Below are positions 12,405 through 25,400 of a stretch of 64,000 nucleotides of DNA, in pieces. Source of the DNA: Tenodera sinensis (Eukaryota; Arthropoda; Insecta; Mantodea; Mantidae). Where the stretch lies: positions 61,937,273 to 62,001,272 of the forward strand of contig CM060972.1 in NCBI GenBank assembly GCA_030765045.1, written 5' to 3'. The notes beneath the pieces were generated by a model that saw only the letters and a program-made list of their open reading frames with translations, made no database searches and was not told the origin of the DNA. How positions within the stretch are numbered: the stretch's first letter is position 1; each line of letters begins with the position of its first letter. Both the position numbers and the translations under genes were made by a program.

Positions 12405-12430
12405 ATTCCTTTTTTTTTTTTTTTTTTTCT
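12405..12430. repeat. Poly(T) run
   Basis: An uninterrupted T tract of about 20 or more bases. It lies 70 bp before a SINE head and may be unrelated. Confidence 0.8.
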
Positions 12431-12494
12431 CCATTTATAATTTTTCAGTCTTCAAAAATGCTTGTGGATCACAGTTCAAAACTGAATAGCTCGT

Positions 12495-12735
12495 AGCCCA
12501 CCTCTGTGGTGTGGTGGTAGCGTGTCTGCCTCACATTTAAGAGGTCGCGAGTTCGAATCTCGGTTAGTATGAGTTAGGCGGATAAGGTTTTCCCTTATTC
12601 TGAGAAGAAGAAAGTCGAATAACTTTAAGCTCTATGGACCAGGGCTCATTTGAGCATCATTACACTTACTGCAATGATTCATCGTCCGTTGTGATACTAC
12701 GTTGAAGGACATTAATGTATATACAAATATTTATT
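12495..12735 (+). mobile_element. tRNA-derived SINE
   Basis: A-box-like TGGTGGTAGCGTG and B box GAGTTCGAATCTC at tRNA spacing head the element, followed by a body with GGCGGATAAGGTTTTCCC. The same order, badly decayed, recurs at 17,745-17,830. Confidence 0.7.
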
Positions 12736-12969
12736 AGCTCTAAATTTTCAGGATAGCTTCGTTGCGCACTAGTTAAAAGTATTAAATAATTCGGCTGAAA
12801 TTACTTTCCATAACTCACTTCAGAAGCTTGAAAATTTATTAAATTGTATGCAATTTGTTTTCACTTAAACTGGCAGTTTCACATTCTTTCCGATACATCT
12901 CATGGCTTTGCCAAATAGTACAACTTTTGTGCGTACATTTGATATTCATATAACCCACCGGCTTTACAG

Positions 12970-13080
12970 CATGATTTCATAATGTGTAAACTATACAACA
13001 TCGCAAGGCGTGGCAAGCTTGTGATTGGATTTTGTGTTGTCCAGCTCCTTGTGCTACCCGCCATTAAATTTTGTGTCAGA
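12970..13080 (-). mobile_element. MITE fragment related to 57,213-57,411
   Basis: Read on the minus strand it gives TGACACAAAATTTAATGGCG, GGAGCTGG, AATCCAATCAC, GCTTGCCAC and GTTGTATAGT, in the same order as 57,213-57,411. Only one end is present. It ends 230 bp before Nrt exon A. Confidence 0.6.
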
Positions 13081-13311
13081 GGTACGAGGAAGTAATAGCT
13101 GCCTACTTTCCAGATATAGTTGGATGAGACCTATGTTCAAAGTAGGACGTTCAGCCGTGCGTCGAGAATGCAACCTCCACCAACACTTATTGGCATCCAT
13201 GTGCAAATTGGTAAACCACAACAGCCAACCCCCAAATGTAAGAACAAAGAGAACGCGTTTTTATTCCAAGTAAGGAAGAAGGGGTAGGTGTACGATGTGT
13301 ATGTTTTGCAG

Positions 13312-13449
13312 GACGGTGAATCAGACGTAGATGAGGGCCGAGATTTGCTGCAGGAGCCCTCGAACACGACTGGAACACTCTCCTCCAGCACGGAGCAACC
13401 CCCTCGGATTCCGATCCTCAAGATCACCAACCCCTTCGCTAGGAAAAAG
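13312..13449 (+). CDS. Nrt: Nrt exon A, cytoplasmic tail
   Basis: Phase 0 at both ends, 46 codons, acceptor ttttgcag and donor gtaaca. The peptide starts acidic (DGESDVDEGRDLL), passes through a Ser/Thr-rich linker and ends in a basic patch (NPFARKK). Low-complexity charged sequence is typical of the neurotactin cytoplasmic region. The reading frame continues a short way upstream of the acceptor, but the AG fits the phase and the next exon. The exon has no start codon, so another exon must precede it. Recognition rests mainly on its in-phase position before clearer exons. Confidence 0.75.
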
Positions 13450-16400
13450 GTAACAGCTGCTTCCTGCTTTTCCCCTCCACCATCGCTGACTCAATTATGT
13501 GTACATAACCCAAGTCTGCACTTGCTTGAAGCACGCTGTCCTGCTTTTGGCCGTTCACCTGTCTGCTGTGTTCTGTTTGATTGAGCTATGTTCTAAAGCA
13601 CGATATACCTACACTTGACACAGTTGAAAGACGATCCGCTATGCACCACATCTCGGAAATAATCAGACTCTCAAAAGAGAATACGACCGATCAATTCCTC
13701 ACACAGAAATAACACTCTTATTACATGTTCTATGCATCAAGGTTTATTAATGTGGGTAATTATGTATCAAATGGACCGCTCGAGAAATTCATTGAAATAT
13801 AGTACAAACGATAAGATTTTTATTCCTAATTACGATTTTGAAAGTTTTATTTGGCGGTCAAACTTCGTTTTTTATTTATGAGCAAATTCCATACGTGTGC
13901 TACAACGGTTTTATTTCGTCTGTGCGACGGATATTTAGCAAATAAATATTTATAAACGAGTATCATAAGCTCTAAAATTATTTATTAATGCATTTACCAA
14001 GAAACACGGGCGATATTTCGATGACACAGGAACCGTGTAATAAACACGCTAATCTAACCTAACATGGGCTAAATTTGGTTGTAGAATTATGCCTACGTGT
14101 AAAATACGACGCTATCTTCGAATAAGATATGTTCTTGCACTACAACAGTTTCAGTGCCTTCCACAATCCATGAAGATAGTGTTTTTAGAAACATGGTGTT
14201 TTTGCAGTAATTTAATCGTAAACACATTAGTAAATCATTTTAGCGCATATAGTGATCGTTTATAAATATTTATTTGTTAAATATCTGTTGCATAAGCGGG
14301 GGAAAAAAAAACCGGTGCAGCACGTACGGAATTTGCTCATAAATCAAAAGCAAAGCTTGACCGCCACATGACTTTCAAAATCATAATCAGGAATAAAAAG
14401 TCTTATCGATTACACTATATTTAATTGATTTTCTCGAGCGGTTCGTTTTATACATAACCACTTCAACGAGCTCTGAAAATTACCAATTTGTTTTCACTGC
14501 TTTTTAGTGTTTTTTGTACTGGCATAAAATGACACAAACACCTATAGTAAGGCTAAAGTTTGAACATGGCGAGTGGGAGTTAGACAGAACTCTTACACAG
14601 CACTTTAAGCATGTCTGTTACAGAAGAAAGAAAAAGAAATAAACAAAATGAACCAAAATTTGATGGATCTTGGCAGGATATCTTGGCAGGAGCACCTGTG
14701 GTCCACATTCAAGAAGTTGTGGGTTCAAATGATCCTTGTATCTGCCAATCTGACTTTTCAGAGAAATGGGAATATGAATATTAAATACAATTTAAACTCC
14801 TATACACAGAACAAAAGAAATAAAATAGATGGTACAGTAAACCAATCATGCAACTAAGGACATTTATCAAGTTGCCCAATCAGCTGGTACTGGAAGGTGA
14901 GTAAGCAACTAAGATCATAAGTCTCTGTCTTGCAGTGGGGATGTGGTCACGCTGTGATCCTCTGTGTAAAGGTAGACACACATACATATGCCCATATCTG
15001 AACTACAGGAAAGGTATCATTGACAAATACAGGATGTTTAAAGAAACGTATCTGATATTGCAGCAGGAGTTGGGATTGGCCAAATCTAGAATAAATGTTT
15101 CTATAAACATATGTGCGAAAGCAAATACCGGTTGAGATCTGAGCCATTCTACTTGTGTTGAGTATTTACACCAGACAATGAACTTCATCCAATGGATGGA
15201 TTGGTCAAAGAGGTCCAGTAGTGGCCTCCCCATATGCCAACCACAATCCATTGGATTCTTAGCTATGGGGACATCTATAGGCATTGTTGTATGCCAAACC
15301 CATCAACAATGTGCATACATTAGTTTACTTACTGCAGCGAAGTTCTTGTAACAGCAAACACAAAAAAAATTCAAATCTTTCAAAACCAAAGTCTGAGATT
15401 AATTACAGGTGCTATCAAAACCACACCAATACCAGCTATGGAAATACTAACCAACCAATACCCCATTGAATATGAAATAGAAAAAGCGGCTCTTATTCAA
15501 CACGAAAAGTTGATCAGACTCCCATTCAATACATGGCACAAGAGAAATTTTACACATACACTAAACACCCAGGAGAGCTTTCTTTCCAAAATTCAAGACA
15601 TCAAGAAGGATGTACACCTTCCTAATTCAAAGGAAAACTTCATATCTAAAGTCAATCCAACACATACATTAGACATCACATATTATTTACACCTGACAGA
15701 AGAAGTTAAAAAAAGTGATACTCCAACTAGTGTTCTAAAATTATTGGCATTAGAGACAATCCATACTAGATTTCCAGAACATGAGTGGCTCCATATTTAT
15801 ACTGATGGATCATTGATATCATACCAAGATGGAGCAGGTGCTGGAGTCACATGTCACCTCTTTTCCTATTACAAATCTTTAAGTTATGGAACTACTAACT
15901 TTGATGGAGAAATTGAAGCAATTCGAATGGCCCTACAAAATCTTTTGTACAGAATTTCACATTTTCAGCAAGCAGTTATTCTCTCAGATTCCAGGGCAGC
16001 AATTATAGCAATTACTTCCAAGTTGTCACCAAAAAACCAAACTATTATAGAATGTTGGAAGATGCTTAGCCATCTAACAGCACTTCAAAAACACCTAGTC
16101 TTCCAATGGATACCGGCTCACTGTGGACTGAGTGGTAATGAGAAAGCTGATTTTCTTGCAAAAAAGGGTACCAGTGGTGTACAAAAATCTATAGTTAATT
16201 TACCATTTTATGCAGCTAAAAGATTAGTCAACTCTGAATTCAAAAAAATTATTGCAAAATATTACTATGAAAAATCAAAGAATAAAAGATGGGAACTACC
16301 AAACATTCAAACAGTGATTCCTGAGTATCCTCGAAAAACAGCAGTTGCAACCTTCAGGTTGATTACAGGACATGATTGTCTGGCAAAACATTTAAACAGA

Positions 16401-19400
16401 ATTGGGATATATTCTTCACCACTCTGTCCTCTATGTGATCTGCAAGAGGAAATGGACCGAGACCACCTTCAAATATGCCCAGCCACTTCTAGTGCCCCAT
16501 CCATCAGTGAAAAATATTGGAGAGCAAGAGGATTAATGACTTCATTGTCAGAAATCCAGCATTAGCTAACAACACATTACGAGAGTGTGTGACCAATGCA
16601 TGTGCCCAAAATCAAGAGCAGCCATGTATGATTGAAAGAGTTCTGGATTCCTTGAGACGAGGAATTGAGGTATGTCTAAGAATGCATGATAAACACATGA
16701 AGCATCTCCTGTAGTAGTATCAACATAATGTGCAAATGTTACCAGAGGACAGAATGGCAGGAATCATCCAAACTCCTATTTGGTGTTATGGATGTTTACC
16801 TAACAATTGTTCCATTTACCATTTGTGACAGTAAAGTGTTCTGTAGAATGCACTTGTGGATGAAATGCATTGTCTGGTGTAAGTACTTAACACAAGTAAA
16901 ATGGCTCATACCTCAAGTGGTATTTGTTTCTGGGCATATGTTTATAGGAACGTTTATTCTAGTTTTGACCAATCCCAACCCTTGTTGCAATATCACACTT
17001 TTTTAAACTCCTAGTATAGATAGGTGCTGTTTATAAGCATAATTTACTGATAAATTTAATTTATTCTACAATGAGCATAACCTATATTTGCGTTAAACAC
17101 ACACATTCTTTCTCTCACACACTGGCACACTTTTGAATACCTTGCTACAAACTACTTGTGTGTAAATGCTTTTTGTGTACTGCAAAGCTTACTGCTATAG
17201 TGTGGTATGTAATATCACCATAATGCATCACATATTTCGTTAATATCTTGCAAGGCTTACTCAATAAATTTATTTTAATTGCTTAATAAACAAATAGATC
17301 ATATAGCAATAGTAAAACTACAGTATGACATACACCAAGGTCATCTACTGCTCATAGTGACAAATCTCATGTAAACAAGAAACAAATGCACCTATGGTAT
17401 GTTTGCTTGGTGAAGCACAGGTAGACATAGAACAATACACTCAGATGAAATGCTGATAGTGAACCTAACACATCCTGCAATCGCCGAACAGATGCTAGAA
17501 CAAAATACCAAATATCTACAGAGTTGTGATTATGGGGTTGTTTGACATTCACAGATGGATGACCAGGGTGGAGAGGCAGGTTCTGAAACAGAGGTATCCG
17601 GGGATGAGGAGAGCAATAAACCAGGAAACAGGAGGTCTGCCATTCTGGAAGCAATCAGACTGCCCTTAGTTTCTGTATTTCCTCGCTCTAAGCTGAGGTC
17701 CACCAAGGTATGTTTCAAATGCGTGCAATCCATCTTTGTAATGTGAGAAGCTGTCTGCCTCAGTTTGGAAGGTCTGAGTTAAAATTTGAGATGAGTTACC
17801 TGCATAAGGTTGATAGTGTTTTCCATCTCCTTAAAAGGAAACTTTTGAGCATATAACTTTGTTAAATTGCCATGATAGAAAAATGCTACAAAGGAGGTTA
17901 AATTAAAAAAGGAATACAAATTGTCAAAACATTATTATAAAATTATCAAAACCTAGAATATTCTCCCATATGACACTAAAGCGTCACTCAACTTATCTCG
18001 ATTCAACAACAAACGCTTCAAATACCTACTTCAGCAATACTATAACTCCGATAACCAGATAACAGGGAATATCTGTGGTGCTCATTGAAATGTTTAATAA
18101 ATGTTAAACTCTCACACACACAAAATAAGTTTAAAAAAATATGTACACCAGCAACACCCAACCTTCGCTCTTATGAGCTAATGGCATCACCTTGTCACTC
18201 CACTCCATCTCTTTTGTTTTGTGAAGCATTTCCTCTTCACTCATTTAGGTAACCAAGCATTATAGAGATTTGTTTTTGAATCCTATGAATGCATCATAGC
18301 TTGGCAAAAAGTACATGGGGCAAACTGCCTTCTGCTCTTTCATATAAGGATGGGCTTCACTGGGGCTCAGACTTTTAGGTAAATACATATTTTGTTTGCA
18401 TCCCTATATGAACTTAAAACTGAGTTTAATGTTCTGGATATTCATATCAGAGAAAATATTTTAAGTTTTATTGCACATAAAAATGCAAATTTTCTGATTT
18501 CTTGCATAAATAAATATTTCCAGATATTTACATAAATTACACAAAAATCACAAAAGGAAACCTCTTATTAAGATAATTTTCTCATATATTTGCATAAAGT
18601 TACATAAAAGCAGCAGCAGAATTATTTTTAACAAGTCATCATCCAACTTCTTTTATGTTCAATTACCAAGCCAGATGTCGAAATTTGTTGTTCACTATTG
18701 GAAGAACTGATATGCCAGCTATGGTATTCCTTAATTTGGAAGAAAATATAAACATCCTGATGCTACATGAGCCCACAAGATAAGAATGGGGAATTCCTCC
18801 ACTGCCATGTGCTTGATTAAGAATCTGTTATCGCTTCACAGCCTTGCCTGTACACTGATACTTGTAGGTGGCCATTAAACTGTATCGTCAGTGAATCATT
18901 TCTGAATCTGCAAAGTTTATAGTTGTGTTGTGGTGTTGGGAAGTAACATGCCAACAGTTTTGAGTTCACATGGATTAAACATCCCCAGAGTGAAAGATAG
19001 TGCCAATGCTGAGGAATTTTAGGGTACTTGTATTTTCAATTGTGATCGTAAAATCCTGTATTGTCAGCCATGTGGTAAAGCTATAACGACACACCAATGT
19101 TTGCAAGTAATACAACATTTAACTGGTAACAAACATAAGCTAGCTATTTCATGCTTTACAACAAAAGGCAATCTTTTATTAATAATCCAATGCAAAGTAC
19201 TTCTGCAGAACCTTCCAAATTTTCAGTGTATTGAGAGGATTTGTACAGAGCATTAGTTTTAGCAGCCATACCCATTTCAAAAGTGAACTAATTCAGTTTA
19301 AAACATTCCTGATGAAATATACAAACATTGACACCTGATATGATTTATTAGCCATAAGAATTACATGGAATTCATGGCATCATCAATATACAAATACAAA

Positions 19401-22400
19401 GGATAAATAACATTGTTTACAAACTGCATTGTTACAAACTATTTTGTAATGTTTACACATTTTTACACTGTTTTAATATAAACAAATTTTACAATATTTG
19501 CACACATTTTAATTTATATTAAAAATTTAAACTCTTCAATATTGTAAAGTGTATTGTTTATTAAATACTTCTTTATAGCACTATGTGTATTTCTTTGTTC
19601 TGTAGCTTTTATGTCCTTAGGTAGTGCATTATGAAGTTCTTTTCCTCTACTTTCTAGTGAATGATTATTTAATGTTCCCCTAAATACAGTTCTCTAATAA
19701 TCACCTTTATTTCTGACAATATGATCATGTATATGACTGTTTTTGGCTATTTTTTTACTGAGTAGTACAAGCTGGGCACATATATACATATATATCAGTG
19801 GCATAGCATAGTGTGTGGATTTGAGTGCACTTTGAACTCATGTTAAGGGTTTCCATGAGTGAAATTTCTAAATTCTACAATTATTAGCAGATTTTGTTCA
19901 GACTCATATCAGACATAATGCATATAAGGAATAATGTACATTCAAATTTTCATTGTAATATCTTCAAGAGCTTTAAATTTACTATCTTTTCTAGCTATTG
20001 TTTTGACAGCATACCAGAAATGCTCCACACGATGAAGATTTTTATAATTTTAAATTTTGATAATTTTAAATATTCTGCTATAGATAAGTACTCCCAAAAG
20101 AATGCTGGGAACAGAACATTTTATAACGCTTTGGTTTATTAAATAAAAATTATTAACTTTTAAAAAGCTTCTTTTTCCACAATTTTTATAGTTTTTGTAG
20201 AACTTTACAATTCCCCAACTGGTAAGTAAATATTAAAGTTACAGAACAATCACTCCCACTATATTTTCTGCACTCAGTTTGTTAATTACAAACACTAAGA
20301 TTCCAATTTGAGAGTAGGTTCCCAGGAAATGTTCTCTGTAGAACATGTGTTTTCCTCAAGGTAAACCCTGCAAAAGCACATGAGCAATGTCCATACCCTG
20401 CCTTCAGTTTCCTGGCATATTTTTCTCTTAGCATTCACACACATTACAGTTCAAAATACTGCTTGTTATACTCTTAATATGTACAGAATAATTTAAAAAT
20501 GTTAAATTAAAATTCACTGCCAAACAAAATATTGAAAAACTTAGCTTTAAGCCTCATTAACATTAACAAGCAAGATGCACTTTTCTGCACTGCATCCACT
20601 GCACACATACATCATTTGACATGACTGGTGTGAGGCAAGTCACTCTGTTTCAATACTTGGCATGATACGCTAACAAAACTAATTCATAGCAGATTGTTGT
20701 TCGAAACATACTCCTCAGCAAGCACTCCACCAATTGGATTAGTATATAGATAATAGGAAAAGTTTAAGGAAAATTGGCAGGGTATGCAACTCATCACTCA
20801 CATCCATTGGCACTATGTCCCTGATATATCTATTTATATATGGGATAGTAAGAATTCCATATTTTTGTATGTCTCCCTGTTGTATGTTTTCTTCCCAAAT
20901 TACCTATTATTCTAATAGCTCTTTTTGTAATTTGAAAATTTTTTAGTGTTTCCTTAGCTGCAATATTTCCCTATAATGTTATTCCATATTTTACATGTGA
21001 ATATACAAAAGCATAATATACTTGCTTCAATGTTTTTTATCCATACTATTTTTGACCTGTTTCATTACATATAAGCCCTTGTTTATTTTTCTAGTTATAT
21101 ATAGGGCCAAGATTTTGATGAAATGTCATTTTTGTCTTTAGTTGTTGGAGACAATGCTTATTGATAATTAAGTTCATTTTGCAAGAAAGACGTAAAATAT
21201 ATGCAGATTTTATAAGTCATCAAAATGCATTTTTGCCATATTTTCTAGGTTAGTCATTTTATAATATTTATGTATGATTTTAGGTCATTTTCTTGTCTTT
21301 ATAGATCTCTATATAGCATTTTTGTATATAATTGTCCAGTTTTAGTCATTTTGTGTTATTAATGATGAAGGAGTCATATGATGCAACAGACAAGTAATAA
21401 AATTATTCACAGCAACTGTAGTCATCCTTGGAGTATAGATGACATCAGGAATTTACCGTATTGTGAGGGCAATTAAGGCCCAAGCAATTGTCATAAGGAA
21501 ACTTGTATTATCAGCAGTCACAGTTAGAAAAGCATTTCTCGACATGTTGTTGCATGGTGAACCATTTATCTGCAGCAACTTTAATTTCATATAATTTACA
21601 AAATAAAATGCTTCCATCAGATAACATTTTTTCACCAAATTCTGACACATATTGTTTTAAAGTGCTTGCAGTTGATAATTTTTGTTTCAGCATTCTGATA
21701 ATACACACTGCACTCTGACCCGAAGAAATGCCTTTCTAACTCTGACTGCTGATAAGACAATTTTTCTTATGAATGACACAATTGCTTGTACGTTATCTGC
21801 CCTCAGAACACAGTAAATCCGTGTTTGACTTTGTTTCCCCTATCGTCTTTCATCCACTCTTGTCTGAATCTCTCTGCCAGTCCTTTATCTCTTACTAAAA
21901 CTGTTTCATTTATCTGGTCTTTAGCTGTCATGTCACTTAACTTCTTTTTACCCTTGACTGCAGGAGCTTCCTTCACTGTATGTCTGGTCACTTCCACTGC
22001 TAGATCCGTACTCCCAAAATAATATATAAGAATAGTGGCTATGTCATTTTACCATGATTACTGTTATTCTCTCTTGCCTATAAGGCACTGTTTTCTCATT
22101 GTTATATAAATTATGAGAAGTTTTATGATGAACAGAGGCCCCACCAAGAACTTTGTGCTAAAGGGGACCTGTTGGAACGATAGTACTGTAGGCTACCCTG
22201 CCCTATGTACCTGCACAAGATTGCAAAAATAAAATGAGTTTGGTTTTTAGGGGGAAAAGGACCCTGAATTGGGTTCACAGCAGCAGGCAGGACTCGCCTC
22301 AATGGAAACATTAGATGACAGCAGCGTCACTGACCAAGTCAAGATGAATGGCGAAGATGGAATGGAAAATGTCAAACTTGACAACAATACTACCACAGAT

Positions 22401-25400
22401 GTAAGTAATGTGATTTGTATAACATTCATTTGAATCTTTGGAAAAACTTGAACTTCTCATTTGAATCATTTCTTGAACTTATTGAAACCATGCAATGACA
22501 TATTTCAAAGAAAAAGAACATTAGTGCTAAACAAGGCATTGCATTAAATTTTTTATCACTGGTGTACCTACTTCTACATGGAATTTTAAACTTTGTTAAA
22601 TGAAATGCACATTTAGAATATTGCAATGTTCATTAATCATTTATTAATCACAATTACAATAGATCTTCTTTTTTGGAAATTTGAAAACAGTGTTGTAATA
22701 ATCAATTTAAACCAAAAAGCTGAGTCGATTAATAACACTACACAACACTTACTTATAATTTACCAGAACATGTTTCAAAGGTTTGACTTTTCCTCCATTC
22801 TCACATTCCATCCTTGGGCCTTCGAAAAATTCAAAAAAGTTTTCAAAGAACAAAACATTCAGCTAGCACCAGTTAACCACTATTCCATAGAAAATCGATT
22901 GAACTCGAACATCAAAGATGCCATCCCACCTAATAAAAGATCTGGGATATACCAAATTGAATGCAGTGAGTGTAATAAGATGTACATAGGAAAAACTAAA
23001 AGAAATTTAGAAATAAGATCCAAGGAGCACTTTAGAAACATAAAAAACAAACAGTTGGAAAAATCAGTAGTTGCCACTTACTTTGGACAGAAAACCACAA
23101 TATAAGGCCAGAACCAAAGCTCCTCAAACACGTAATGGGAAAACAAGAGTTGTCCATGTGGAAGAAATCATTTTGAAAACTAGGAGTGAGTGAGTGAGTG
23201 AGTGAGTGAGTGAGTGAGTGAGTGAGTGAGTGAGTGAGTGAGTGAGTGAGTGAGTGAGTGAGTGAGTGGGGTTTAAGGGCCCGTCGACAGCTAGGTCATT
23301 TGGGCCTTGAAAACTAGAAAGAGTGTTCAATTTTGACATCCCCGAGAAAGATATCTTCAGCAAGTTCCTTGATCCACCACCAGAGGAGAACTCAGAGAAA
23401 ACATCGCCATCCACACCAGGGAAACCAGTCGATGTCAGGTTGATAATGGAGGAAAGTCAAGCCTTCGAAACATGTTCCGCTAAATTATAAGTAAGTGTTG
23501 TGTAGTGTTATTAATCGACTCACCTTTTTGGTTTAAATTACAAAAGACTTAGTCAATCCATAATATTAAATAAATATTATATACATTTATATTACAGCTC
23601 TATTTTTGTTTTTAGTATAAGTACATAAAACAGAACCAGTAAAAACATACAATATGACATGTCCATTTTTCAATGTACATGAAAGATTTGTAAAATTACA
23701 AACAGCAGTTCTTATTTATTAACAAAGCTTCTGTAGAAACTATATGGAGTGCAACCATCCTTTGTTCAACATGAACATTGAGTTATTACATATTATCCAT
23801 TATTTTTATTGAGTTATTTATTTATAAGCAGTGACTAAACATCACAGTTACTAATGAGAGGGCGTATTTAATTATATTAGCATTATTTTATCAGCAAATA
23901 TTGTTTAAACTTTGTTTTTCTTACAGTCAAGCATCTTTTAGTTATAGAACATTTGTAAATTGTTTTAAATAGTTGCATCTAAATATTTGTTTAAGAGGAC
24001 TTTGTGGAATATGCTAATCTTTTTATTCAGTTACAGAAGTATAATTTATTGATTGCTATTTTTTGTGACAATACTTAGATATTTTACTGAATCTTCTGCT
24101 GAGCATGCAGAATGGGTGCAGAAAAGGGGTCTTTGGATCATTTATTCTTTATACTGCTCTTTTCGTGTGAGACTTTACTTCACAAGACCCCATCTCTTCC
24201 ATATGTGGAGGATGGAATTAGGCACTGGGCCACAAAATTCTACGACTCTTTGCCACTCTATGGGAGTGCTCTGGTTAGGTCTCTTGGGGATTACCACCCC
24301 AGAACATGCCACTTGAGGTGTCACCGGCTTTCCCTCATGACTTGCAGCCACACCCTGTAACATTGGAGCAACTCCACCAGCAGCAAAAGCTGAGCTCACA
24401 CACAGTCCTACCAAGAGATGCTTGGATTTAAAAATTTAAAGTCAACCCTCATTATTTGGATTCAGTTAACACCAGTGGTGCACAAGGACTGTTGCACCCT
24501 GACCTGTTGCCATTAAAAAGCAAATCTTGCTACCGCCTTTCACTATCCCAACCTCAGTTACACCCACCACCCTGCAAACCCTACATCCCGTCATTACAGT
24601 TGTTAAACAAGGGCAAGTACATGCACGACACACCTCAGACTGACCTCAGCCTGCCACCCCTCCTCGTCCTCGGCTTTCTGTTGGATCAGCTTATCTCTTA
24701 TAGTAGATCGTTTTCACTATCACACACAAACATATCCAAATTATTACCACATAATTTCTGAATATGTATATGTGTACTAACTGTTCTTGGTTGTTTTTTT
24801 AATACTGCCATAAATACAAAATTGATGAACAGATTGAAATCGGATTTAATTCAGAAAATTTTACATAATATTTATAGAAGGTTAAGTTCAAAGTGCTCTA
24901 ACAAATTATTATGACATGTAAATATAGTGCATGTACTTATTCTAAATTTCAGGAAAAGGACCCAGAAAAGGCTGAAGAGGAAGTTCCAGAAGATTGGAGA
25001 GAAAGAGTTCGAGCCCTATCAAAGTTCAAGCTTATTGTTGGTTAGTTATCCATTACCAGTACCTGGAACTACTTACATTTAGAGACTTCATCGTAAATCT
25101 CAGTATTTGCAGTCTGCCAACTGGAAATCTGCCAATCTACCCAAAATTTCTTCACTTAATAAAAATAAAAGGAATGTTTGGTCCTGTATCAGAAAAAATT
25201 TTGAGTTTTAAGAATAAAACTAAAACTTGATTTAAATAATTTAGTCTAGACGTTTCTGAGCTATAAGAGCTTAAAGTTTGGCATTTTTGAGAAGATGCAA
25301 TAAATTTTAAACATTTTAATTACAAGATAATAATGTGAATTTTAAGACTGCATAAAGCAAAGAAGTAAAATGAGTTTCATTTTGTTTAAAAAGTACAAGG

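Larger units (their letters stand above)
22704..23539 (+). mobile_element. Penelope-like element fragment with inverted ends
   Basis: The outer 59 bp (22,704-22,762 and 23,481-23,539) are inverted copies with one mismatch, and weaker identity extends the match to about 100 bp (to 22,802 and from 23,440). Between them is the C-terminal GIY-YIG endonuclease of a Penelope-like retroelement. Inverted, partly duplicated ends are a known habit of that group. No target duplication is clear. Confidence 0.85.

Noticed and set aside
19796..19830. CAGTGGCATAGCATAG as a hAT terminal repeat
   Set aside because: No inverted partner or 8-bp duplication found nearby; kept only as a possible single worn end.
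24053..24761. GC-richer open frames as an additional Nrt exon
   Set aside because: Exons C and D already join in phase with expected content, and the peptide matches nothing in the family.
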